NCBI RefSeq assembly: GCF_002865645.1
Contig: NW_020194557.1
Span: 372,001 to 436,000 of the forward strand
Source: Hyaloscypha bicolor E
Lineage: Eukaryota; Ascomycota; Leotiomycetes; Helotiales; Hyaloscyphaceae
Direction of reading: 5' to 3'
DNA length: 64,000 nucleotides
Shown: in pieces, positions 34,047 through 43,729 of the stretch
Position numbering within the stretch: position 1 is the stretch's first letter
Layout: every line of letters starts with the position of its first letter
Made by a program: the position numbers and the translations under genes
The notes under the pieces: model-generated
What the model saw: the letters and a program-made list of their open reading frames with translations, nothing else
Databases searched by the model: none
Told to the model about the DNA's origin: nothing

Positions 34047-37000
34047 AGATGAAGAGATAGGTGTCTCCTGAAGAAGAGGTACAATCGGATTAATGGAATA
34101 TAAGCACGTGACTAGCGAAAACAGCTTTGTTCAACCTGAAAGAAAGGATGACCCAGGAATCAATCAGACTTCCTTTGGAAGATAAATGGAAAAGGGAAAG
34201 GCAGGCCTGGGATATATAGCATAATTCAGTATCTATAGGTGGTGGTTTGGACTTCTGAACTGTGCCCAACAATGCGGAGTTTACCCTCCCGAACGGATAC
34301 TTAAAATGAGGCGTCTGAGGCAATGGATTTTAGCATGATGTGGTTTGCATTCAAATCATCGTCTTGGTCTTTTCCGAGACTACCTCGCCCATTGTCCGAA
34401 TACTCATTGGCTCGAGCCTTTCGATCCCTTTGAAATTCTTGATCCTCTCCCACCCCCCCTAATTACTTGTAATTGTGGGTCCTCTTGACCGCTGTGTTTT
34501 GATGGTAGAATGTCTGTTCTCTGTGGACCCACTGTTACAAGTGACGGGGGAGAGAGTGCTTTGCACCACATTGCACCCCTGTTACTGTTCAACCTTGAAA
34601 AGCCCAGCACCCCTGTACTATCCAGGTCATCATCTTGTGGTGGCCCCAGGGAGTTGGAGCCAGCAAGAGCAGTGAAGATCTGCAATAAAACTCGCTCCAA
34701 ATGCGTTTCCACCCTGCAAAGCCCGACGGGCCGGCTCCCTCGACGGCAACGGACGCTGGGAGCCGAGCAGTGCACCCTTGTAGGGTCGAATCACTATTGC
34801 AACATCAGCTGTGGCTTGATGCAACAGCTGGAAGCGTTGCAAGTTGGAGAGAGCCAAAATCCTAAAATTTTGCAATCATCCCTGCAACACTGTGACACCC
34901 TTGTAGAGTTGGATCATTGTGTGTGCGGGTCCAAGATGAGTTGTGGATGGTGCTGACTTGCTCGACAGGACTACGGGGGGGGGCACCTGCAGCAGTCAGG
35001 CCGAGTACCACACATTTCAACAATTGTGGCTTGACATTGGACTGGGAAATGCCCTGGGTGGAGAATTGGGTGAAGCCCAAATTCAGAGACACTTGTAACG
35101 AGCAACCCATTGGAAGGGTCGCATCACCTCAACATACTGTGGCTTGACTTCGGAGTTGCCAGCGACGCGAATAGAGGAGTCTAGATGCAGGGGCTTCGTT
35201 ACCTCCCCTGCAATGCCTTGCACCCTGAATCATCATCTTCAACATCTGTGGCTTGAAGAATGGAATCGGAGGAGTCGAGAGTCGAGAGTGGTACGTGGCC
35301 ACGGTACAGTCAGAGGAGGGAGCCAAGAGATCGTGACGACTCTTGCTTGCGTGAAAGTTTTCATTGAAAATCAGAAGAACGCAAAAGAACGCCTGCAAAA
35401 ATTTCTAATTAGAATGCGTGCTACTATCCCGTAAATTACCTCAGGGTTAAAGCCCGTCTCAGAGCCTCAATCTCGCACCCTACATAGGGCCAGGGCAACA
35501 TAAACCATCATAAAGCGAAGCTGTCCACCAATGTCGCTTTCAAAAGTAATTCTCATCTCACCAATCTAGGCCATGGTTTAAGTTTTCTACTCGGGAAGAG
35601 TAAGACATCTGTCTGCCGTGGGAATCTTACAAATGAAAGCTAGCGGGTGTATTATTTCATAAAATTTGATAGGGTTCTACGGGAAACCGGTATGTCAAAC
35701 CCTTGCAAGGCGTCTGCTTGTGCCTTCTGATCAGTCCCGCTTGGCCCCGGGCCGCTGCCGGTGCAACCGCATTCAGGTTGATGTGGATCACATTTTCGAG
35801 CTTGTTCATAGCGTTCATGGGGGCGTGGGGTAAGGGAACGCCTCGATCCCCATCTACCACCACCAAATCCAGAATGGAGCTTACGGAATGCTAGGCATGG
35901 TTTTTGATCAGCCCCGTCTTTCTGAACCATACGGATCCAGTTTCTAACTGTTCCACCCAACCGATGTCGTCCTGCCTGTGAACCCAAATGGCTGCGCTTC
36001 AGGTTCGGATGTCAGATCGTCGGAAATCTCTTTCCACATAAAGCAACGAACCTTGCTGGTCTAGAATTCCAGTCTCGGAAGCGTGACAAGGGTGTCGTGT
36101 GGCCGATGCTCACGAGGTTTCTGATTATGAAAGGCTTGATTTCGCATCTCCTTTGGGACATGCTTTTCAGCCTGTCTCTGATCACGCTGGCGTTGCTTAG
36201 TGCCGGGGATGGATGTTTGAGGTTGGACCGAAACTCGGCTCGGGTACACGTTGTATTGTCGGGGTCTACGGTGCATCCCCAAATGGACAGCCCGAAAACT
36301 TGCGATTATGCGTGTTACCTCGTGATTGAAAAATTCACGAAAGAATCTCCAACTTCTCCCTTGCCACTTGCCTGCCTTTCACCGTTAACTGCCACTTGCA
36401 CCCCTCAATATACAAATAATCTTGCATTTACGGCGGAGTGAACCGATCGTCAAAGCGCAATGGTCGGAAAGTAAGAACACGAGACGGCGACTTACAAAGC
36501 TTTTTAGTCCGTATATTGATGGATACTAGATAGATCTTTATTACTAAGTAACACGCTGTAGACTAGGCCCTATATTCTATCCCTTTCTGCTTTAAGGCTT
36601 CTACCACGAACCTCATGGCGAGGTAAAGCTCGCCCTCGAGCTGTGCCGCTATTACTTTCAGCAAAGATGAGGCGAGAAATGGCTCTAATTCAACTCCTAA
36701 AGGCGTGGGAGAATTTACGAGGTAGAAAGGTAAAGGAGAATTGGTGGCGTTCAAAGGTGATATCGTGATTTCGACTGCGCTGAATCTTTAATTCACGTAA
36801 TCGACATACGTAAGATCGCTCGGGCCCTAATTATAAGGACCCTATCGAGCATAAATGGAAATCTTACGTCCTTTTAGCCCTATCCAATTACAACCCTTCA
36901 GTAAATGCGCAAAATGCCTTGCTGTGTCATATCCACGGATCAGTGCTTCCCTCCATGAGGCAGACAAATCATCCACCAAAAGTCCCCCGAGGTCGTTTAC

Positions 37001-37999
37001 CTTCTTTTCTGGCACGGGTGGGCAGATGCAGAGAACGACTATTAACCACTCAGCGCCTCGTCTATTGCGCTATGGCGTGCGTGGGCAAATGCAGCCTTCT
37101 ATAAAGAGAGGAACAATGGTTCCGAGGAAATTTTTTAAGATTCTTCTCGATGTTGTGACGCTGCTTCTAGAGCGACTTTCGTCGGATGCTTTCTTGCGGA
37201 AGCTTTGCCGCCGCATCTGGTTTGAGGCGCTTTTGCCTTATTCCCACTAACATTTCATTGTCCTGTCTGAACGGATCCTCCCTTCCTTGTTTCCTGCATC
37301 GCTCTCCAACATGATGACATCCCACATGGCGCTACTGGAACGCATGTCCATATTCGATATCGCATATAACTTTGGCACACGATGACACGAGAGATTTTTG
37401 AGCCAGTGGAGTTCTTCACTGGCATTTAGTGATGGGAAGGCCACGAACGTCTCCAGTTTTCCCGGTACAATTATTGATGCCTCGAATGAGGCTTGTTTCA
37501 GTTTCTTCGTTTAGCCACAGCCCTAAAGAATTACTGTCCAGCCCCCAAACTTTAGGCTCTATTTGGTTCAGCGGCCAGCCTTTGAATTTATTTCAAGACT
37601 CCATATGGTTCGGCCCCAGCACTTCATTTTCACCCAAGGCTCTGCTTTAGTTCAACCCTCAAACCTTGAATTTGATTGAAGGCTGTCGTTCAGGGGCTAT
37701 GGACTTATTAGTTTTGGTTCAGCCTCAATTGCTAATTCGAATTTAGTTCTTGGCAGACATTTCTCTACTTGGAAAAAAAAAACGCGATGTCTAGCCTATG
37801 CGTGGTTGATGTGAAGAACTTTGGTGACCCAGTAGTTTCTGTCAGACTTCAAGGTTCCCGGCTCCACCGATTTTTGATGAGTTGCCTAGTCACTTGTTAA
37901 GGATGCACTTTCGGTCGCACGGGTTATATTCAACCAGTTCCATCAATTGTTCTCGCATGAGACTGCTGGCAGGGAGCTCTGCTGTTCTTCTGGTGAGTC
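34047..37999. other. long spacer between array genes 5 and 6, left part
   Basis: About 3.9 kb without a confident gene. 34.5-35.3 kb carries tandem-like repeats (separate entry). 35.66-35.99 kb has a minus-strand stretch that reads like protein (AMNKLENVIHINLNAVAP) without ATG or domain. 36.56-36.75 kb has a 63-codon minus-strand frame of transposon-remnant style. Confidence 0.4.
34560..35260. repeat. degenerate ~110-bp tandem repeats
   Basis: TGTGGCTTGA occurs at 34810, 35025, 35139 and 35247, spaced 215, 114 and 108 bp, each preceded by CAACAT- or CAACAATT-like sequence. GCACCC[CT]TG-like words recur near 34564, 34609, 34769, 34899 and 35216. A decayed array with a unit of about 108-114 bp fits. 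Confidence 0.6.
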
Positions 38000-38359
38000 T
38001 CAGCCACGAGAAGTCGGACGTCGGATCTCAGTGAAGCCCGAAACTTCAGAGTCCTCAACCTTGAGTTCAGCCCTAAGAACGGACAAGTAGGGGAGACGTT
38101 CTCGCCCGACAATTTTGTCCTGCTGGAAGTTTTCATTCCACCCATCAACGCCTTGCACATACATGAGCATGCCACAGTCAATGTGACTGACTACCTGAAG
38201 ATTGAGTGTCTGGAACCAAGAAGTGCTCGACTTCCAACATTGTCTGTGTGTCCCTTTTCTTAGGCAGACGCAAAGCCCACTGGGACCGCTTCGGACGATT
38301 TTGCGCCCGGGAAAGAATGCCAAAATGGTGTTTTCTGCCACAATAGTTGTTGAAGTCAT
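38000..38359 (-). CDS. hypothetical 119-residue protein
   Basis: An uninterrupted ATG frame (start MTSTTIVAENTILAFF) with no recognised domain or signal peptide. Its composition is moderately protein-like (VSHIDCGMLMYVQGVDGW, RERLPYLSVLRAELKV). It lies on the same strand as the array genes but lacks their motifs and intron. It could be a chance frame or one exon of a longer gene. Confidence 0.3.
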   Translation of the reverse strand: MTSTTIVAENTILAFFPGRKIVRSGPSGLCVCLRKGTHRQCWKSSTSWFQTLNLQVVSHIDCGMLMYVQGVDGWNENFQQDKIVGRERLPYLSVLRAELKVEDSEVSGFTEIRRPTSRG

Positions 38360-38951
38360 CAATATATCTTTCTCGACTTATTTAATGTTATTGATTATTG
38401 TTTTAATTGGTAACTGTTCTGTACCGCTATGTATTTCCCCTCCTGTAAGTTGCGTTTCCGTCCTCTTGTTTTTCCGGTTTGAGTAGGCCTCGTATTCTGT
38501 CGAGAAACCTCATTCCTTTTTCCTTCACCATATCGTTGTTCGACATATAATATTGAACTTAGCATACTAATCGCTCTGCCGGGTTCACTATCATATTTGA
38601 CGGATAGCGGATAGCTGAAGTGGGCTGACTCTCCTAAAGCGATAGCATCTCCCAGCAAAGGAGCAAACCTAGTTCGGACATGAAGATGCAAGTGAGCTGT
38701 ATTCGGGAGACACTGCATCGGCAGATCAGTCTGACCAGAGTATGGGATGAGAAGATTCTTGACGGGACTCCATGCTGCCATTGAACGCCGGCTCGCTCCC
38801 TCGCTCCCTCGCTCCTTAGGCTGTCGATACGTGTTATCACTAAGTTTTACTTCAGTCCCATACACAGTGTCCTGTAATAGAGAAGACCTTACCTAGTCTA
38901 GGAAGGTTCTCCACTTCTTACATTAGACGTTTGTGCTCTTCTGTGAAAGAC

Positions 38952-39437
38952 TCATCCTTTCTTCATAGTTGCTTCAAAGTCATCGAGGCAGGCGGCCATG
39001 CGACTCGTGTGGCTGCGGATACTTGCTTCAGTCGACGTGTGTGGGTGCAGTACTTGAGAATCGTCGTCGTCCTCGAGAAAGGCTGCTAATCGAGAAGCAG
39101 AGTACTCGGTTTGGCTTACGGAGGAGTTTGAAGTTTCTTCCGGTTTGGCGGTGGTGGAAGTATCGTTACCGGAACCATTCTGCTCTGAGTTAGAGCATAT
39201 AGCATCGACGTTGTAACCACGGCACTCTGGTAGAGTCGAACTACGATATGTAATTATTAGCTACAGATCCATCATGATAGGAGGAAGAGAGGAGACAAGT
39301 TTCAATCAAGGCGAGGACTGTAATTCAAGACTAGTTGGAGATGGAACCCTGTGCTAGTGGTTCATGATATAGCTTCATACGTACTCTACTACCGAGCCAT
39401 GCGTAGCGCATGCCGATGATGGGTGCGACGAGGGCAT
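38952..39437 (-). CDS. array protein 6 (small paralogue family)
   Basis: Exons 39437-39385 (53 nt) and 39240-38952; the 144-nt intron (GTACGT, GCTAAT branch, CGTAG) is the longest in the family and splits an Asp codon in phase 2; 113 residues, the longest member. Exon 1 encodes MPSSHPSSACATHGSVV. An extended acidic, Ser/Asn-rich linker is followed by SASRLAAFLEDDDDSQVLHPH and SIRSHTSRMAACLDDFEATM. A TATA-like CATATAAG lies at 39605-39612, about 170 nt upstream. Function unknown. Confidence 0.7.
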
Positions 39438-40659
39438 TTCTCAAACAGTGGTTCGAAACAGAACAAGCTCCTGGTGGAAATGTGACACGTGATCTGTATT
39501 GCGTTTCGTGTGGAAGCTGAGAAAGCTGAGAAAGCAATTTTGATAAGGAGAGGTATAAAAGTTCCTTGGAAAAGGCAAAAGGTGAGAGAGAGGGATCATT
39601 GCTTCTTATATGCCAGCTCCCTTTAACCATTAAAAATAACGACGATGGGCGGCATTATGCCACGAACACAGAAGTGAATCAGTGCTTCCGCTGCTCCGCA
39701 GCCCTCGCATCTTGAGAAGATCGGAGTCCTTGTCGTTTTTCCTGGGCCCCCATGGAAGCAGAAGTCTTGTGATAGGCCCACGCTTTTCGCTCGTCATAAA
39801 ACGGGTGGCGGCAGCTCACAGAATAAGGCTCTGGGCTTCTTGACAGTGCTCTCAGGGCTCGAGTCGAGCAGATGCCCACCCTAAGAGCCGCGTTTAACGG
39901 GTTGCCCAGATTGCGAACTGTCTGCCTTACGAAATTGGGAGTGGGCGGTATTCAGTGTTTAGTGGAAGAGGTGTCGGCGACTCGGCGAAGGTCTCAGCAG
40001 GTAACGTGGTCTGGGAATGGCATCACAGAGCCGCCGTTATTGGTTTGCCTAGATTGCGAACTATCTGCCTCGAGGAAATTGGGAGCATGGTCAGTGGAAC
40101 GAGGTTCTGCGAGGCACGGGAGAACGCCGAAAGAGCCGCTGTTAAAGGTTTGCCGGATTGCGAACTGTCTGCCTCGCAGCAACACAGGGGTTTCCGTTTA
40201 GCTTCGCAATCCCCTCAACCCCGGCCAATAACAACATCAGCGCAATTTCGCTCGATGTCGAGAGCAACGCTATTATTGGACCTGAGTATTCGCCCTTTTG
40301 TCGGGCTACTTCCTTGCATTGAGGGTTGCTCGTCATGGGGTGGTCTGGCCAGCTCATCAAGTGATTTTCTTCAGTTGTGTGACCTACATCAGTATTCTTC
40401 ACTCGGATACATATGCTGCCACAAATTTCTTTGCCAAGTTACTTGAGGCTAAAGGTAGGTTTCTAGGGCACCAAACGTCGCCATCGTTGCTCATACCATC
40501 AAGTCTTTGCAATGCCATTTCGGTTGTTCTCGAGGCCAAACATTCGTGAACCAATGTCACGAAACCCAGCCTCAGACGCGCATAACCCACGGAGGCGTAC
40601 ATATTAAGAGCCTACATGAGAAGAGAACGGCTCGAGAAGAAAAACTTGTCAGTAAAAAT
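39438..40659. other. spacer, no confident gene
   Basis: Holds three tandem copies of the TTGCGAACTGTCTGCCT repeat (separate entry). No supported coding sequence. Confidence 0.45.
39886..40185. repeat. three tandem copies of TTGCGAACTGTCTGCCT repeat
   Basis: GATTGCGAACTGTCTGCCT or a close variant starts at 39909, 40052 and 40156 (spacing 143 and 104 bp), each preceded by GCCGC, TTAA-like sequence and GGTTTGCC. The first copy continues into CTTACGAAATTGGGAGTGGG, so this is the same family as the repeats at 31.3 and 32.1 kb. Confidence 0.7.
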
Positions 40660-41085
40660 CAGTGTGAGAAATGAATAGATTAGATTAGATTAATGGCTAT
40701 TAATCTAATCTATTCATGAAATTTTCTCATTAATCATATTCCATTCACGAATTAATTAAACTAATCATGAATATTCATGAATATCTTGATTAATGTACAC
40801 GTGATCGCAGCACGTGATAGGCTAACCTAATTAGGTAAGGATCTGGCTCTAGTGCTACTTGCTCCTAGAGAGAAAAGCTCGCTAAGGCAGTGCTAGAGTA
40901 AGAACCTTACTTAACTAGGCTAGTGATTATCTGACGCGGTCACGTGTATATTAATCAAGGTATTCATGAATATTCATGATTAATTATTCTAATCTAATCA
41001 AATTACATAAGTATCACGTTAATCAAATTCTATTCACGCTATTCATGAATTAATTAATTAATTAGATTAATTTTTTCGCACACTG
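40660..41085. mobile_element. hAT-type MITE with 8-bp target duplication
   Basis: A 426-bp non-coding element. Both ends read CAGTGTG[A/C]GAAA inward, and the whole element is an imperfect palindrome (CTTGATTAAT...CACGTGA on the left against TCACGTG...ATTAATCAAG on the right). It is flanked by an identical 8-bp direct repeat, GTAAAAAT, at 40652-40659 and 41086-41093. CAGTG-type ends with 8-bp target duplications are typical of hAT transposons; this one has no transposase and so would be moved by an enzyme from elsewhere. Confidence 0.88.
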
Positions 41086-41093
41086 GTAAAAAT

Positions 41094-41803
41094 GAGGTAC
41101 CTAAGAAAACTACGAACCAATTGCTACCTTCTCACTTCCTCCTAGATTGTTGAATGGGCAAGAGTGAACATCAATTAGCGCTCATATCAAGTTTCCTACG
41201 AACACAAAGTTTTCTGTTCAAGAGGCATCCACTTCAAAATGGGTATTTCCAGGGTTGAACGACAATTAATTCAGTTCATTAAGTCTGGCTAGGCTGAGAG
41301 CAGTCTCTTGGGAACTTTATTGAAATGGGAACAATATGGAGGTGCAAAACCGATAATATTAATGATTGACAAGGCCAAAAATGACTAAATACAGGCAGAG
41401 TGAAGAGTGAAGCAGAGAGAAAAGTGTCCAAAATATAGTTCTTATCCCTATTAGCCTTTAGTAATATAAGTGGTGCCAAGCTCAATTTCTCCGATATATT
41501 ACAAATTAGCTAATAAAGCAAATGACTATGTATTAGTGAGCGTTTAATAAGCTCCGTAGTGAAGCATTACAAATGAGAGTGGAGAAGACTAAATTAGTTG
41601 GTAAGCTAGCCAGGCTAGTGTACCGATTTCAACAAACCTAGCTTTTGAGAAGTTAGATTGTGTGCACGCGTGATTTCCATGGTATGGGAATTCGCTACGT
41701 GCGTCATGCTCTCCTTCAGCTTCGGCTTCGACTTCGGTCGCTACGGCGGTGGTGACCACTTCGGCCGCTTTGGCTGCTTCGGTGATATCTATGACCTTGA
41801 TCC
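41094..41803. other. intergenic between MITE and Cys-rich gene
   Basis: A+T-rich 3' flank, no supported gene. The frame after 41804 on the minus strand is open in another phase but starts at GTG. Confidence 0.4.
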
Positions 41804-42199
41804 TCACCCCCGGCCGGCTCCACGTCCTTGGCCGGGATCAGCTGGACCGGCCATGCCTTCGCCTCGTTGGAGCTGCCTTGGGTCAATATACTGATCTTGA
41901 TGCTGACCAGAGCCAGGAGGTTGGTACTGATATGGATACTGTGCCCAGTTTGGACTCGGGCGTGTACCTTGGATGACCTGGCCTATGGCAGCACTTTCGC
42001 AGAAATCGCATCTCTGATACGCAGCAACCTCATACTCGAGAATAATGTTTGGACAGATTTTTCCTGAATTGCCAGGATCCCTTTTGAAAACACAGAGATC
42101 TCTGGCTTCTGACTTGCTGCATTGCGTTGGCAAAGTACCCCGGTTTAGGTTGCCTTCACCAGGGCAGTTTGGGTACGTTGTGAAAACTTCGTTACACAT
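41804..42199 (-). CDS. hypothetical Cys-containing protein next to MITE
   Basis: One exon, 131 residues from ATG. The N-terminal half has six cysteines (MCNEVFTTYPNCPGEG, QCSKSEARDLC, GKICPN, QRCDFCES); the C-terminal third is Gln/Gly/Pro-rich (YPYQYQPPGSGQHQDQ) and ends in Gly/Arg. A short M-C-x-E-V start with paired cysteines recurs among small fungal proteins of unknown role. The ATG is only about 14 bp from the end of the adjacent miniature element, so the 5' region may have been replaced or cut. No signal peptide. Confidence 0.5.
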   Translation of the reverse strand: MCNEVFTTYPNCPGEGNLNRGTLPTQCSKSEARDLCVFKRDPGNSGKICPNIILEYEVAAYQRCDFCESAAIGQVIQGTRPSPNWAQYPYQYQPPGSGQHQDQYIDPRQLQRGEGMAGPADPGQGRGAGRG

Positions 42200-42212
42200 G
42201 TTTTCTCATGGT

Positions 42213-42905
42213 AAGTGGACCCTACTCACATTATACTCAAATATATTTCTCACTACTTATACTCTACTGAATCCTCTACTCGAATACTCTAGAATATTCT
42301 AGAGTAGTTGAGTAGTACTCACGTGATGTTGCAGTGATATTTCACGTGACAAGCTGGCCTAATTTAGTAAGGCTCTAGGGTAGCCCAGGCCTAGCGCCAG
42401 TGCGCTACCCAATTAAGTAGTAGCGAGGCTTAGTAAGCGAGGTAAAACTTTAATAATACCTTTAGGCTTCTTTGGCTACTAGAGAGAAATTCTTCTCTTA
42501 AGATTCTCTTATTATATCTAAATTGCATAATAGACTAATAAGAGTACTTTTGAGATAATATCTTATTAAAAAGCCAGGGGTTATTTAAAGACAAATTAAA
42601 AAATTAAAAATTAAAATCTAAGGGGAAATATTAGTTTTTATAAAAGAAAAGTAGTATTTAAGTAGCCTTATATATAAGTTCTAGTTTAGCTTATATAGTA
42701 CTACTTAATAAATATCTTGTTTATTTATTAATAATTAAATAAATATTAACTCACTAGATTTACGTGACTACTTCTGAGTAACTCTAGTATAGTACTCTAC
42801 TCTACTTTACTCAAGTACCATATTACGCTACTCGAACTCTACTCTACTCTACTCAAGACTGCACTAGAGTAGCTTGAGTAGCTTGAGTAGCTTTCCCCCA
42901 CACTG
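42213..42905. mobile_element. second hAT-type MITE, decayed
   Basis: The right end, read inward, is CAGTGTGGGGGAAAGCTACTC; the left end looks like a mutated copy (AAGTGGACCCTACTC). Subterminal DNA on both sides is packed with TACTC/GAGTA words. Internal blocks (CACGTGA, then GGCCTAATTTAGTAAGG) resemble the element at 40660-41085. A perfect 20-nt palindrome, ACTCTAGAATATTCTAGAGT, lies at 42286-42305. The centre is A+T-rich. No matching target duplication was found. Confidence 0.65.
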
Positions 42906-43385
42906 TTTGGGACCTTCCATTTTCCACGGTCCATTATTGTTTGACGCTGGCAATGTTTCGTTTCTTTCAGCACTTCACTACAAAGAGCTTCCAATTATTT
43001 GTGAGAGGTTTATTGTTTTGATTTACAATGAAGTTACCAATCATTTCTGTCCTTGTTCTTTGACTTGTCTTTGAAAGTCTCTTTAGAGGACGGTCGACTT
43101 CTTTCTCCCCAGCCAGGGTCTGGATTCTTCTCCATACTTGCTCTTGACATACTTGAAGTTCTCCTTTCTAGTGGCCTGAGATATGAGAGACACGGAAGCA
43201 GGAAATATTGTCCCCTCCTAGGTTTCTAAGCCCTCTGATTGGGAAAGTGTCAGTGGGCGTGAATCGCACACATGCGGTGAACTGAGTACCTACCTGCCTG
43301 CTCTGTTATCAATGTTCATTTACTCCATTGGCATGGACGAACTTCCTTGCTGCATTCCCTCTTTGTGTTTGTGTCAATGTGTCTA

Positions 43386-43729
43386 TCATCTATGACCCGC
43401 CATAATTGCATCGAAGTCCTCAAGATAGGACTTCATTCGGCTGATATGTGCTTCCTCGATCCCGGCCGCAGTTATGTTTTGGAGTTTGCATTGACTCTGA
43501 GAGGTATTCTGGTGTTCGGTATATTCGGCGGTGCGTCTCTTAGGGCAGTCTTCTGATCGAGAGACAGTAGAAGGATGGTTCGAGTAAAGGTGACTGGCTT
43601 TCTTGCAGTATTTGGAGTCGGCAGAGCTATTTCGGGTCTATTTAGCGCCGTTCAAGGAACGTGGAAGTGTTGGATGAACCTCTTGGCAGATCCATTGCTT
43701 GCGCATGACGAAGATCCATACGAAGACAT
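43386..43729 (-). CDS. array protein 7 (small paralogue family)
   Basis: Exons 43729-43680 (50 nt) and 43593-43386; the 86-nt intron (GTTCAT...GCCAG) splits a Ser codon in phase 2; 85 residues, the shortest member. Exon 1 encodes MSSYGSSSCASNGSAK. The central R-I-x-x-Y-L block is not recognisable, but the end EEAHISRMKSYLEDFDAIM is a strong match to the family motif. A TATA-like TCTATAATG lies near 43886-43891. With protein 1 it is the most divergent member. Function unknown. Confidence 0.62.

Noticed and set aside
37390..37425. Possible eighth array gene (MPVKNSTGSK start)
   Set aside because: It resembles exon 1 of the family, but there is no GT donor in the right phase, no second exon with the C-terminal motif and no TATA-like box.
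42213..42905. Target-site duplication of the second MITE
   Set aside because: The 8 bp next to the two proposed ends do not match, so the exact left end is uncertain.
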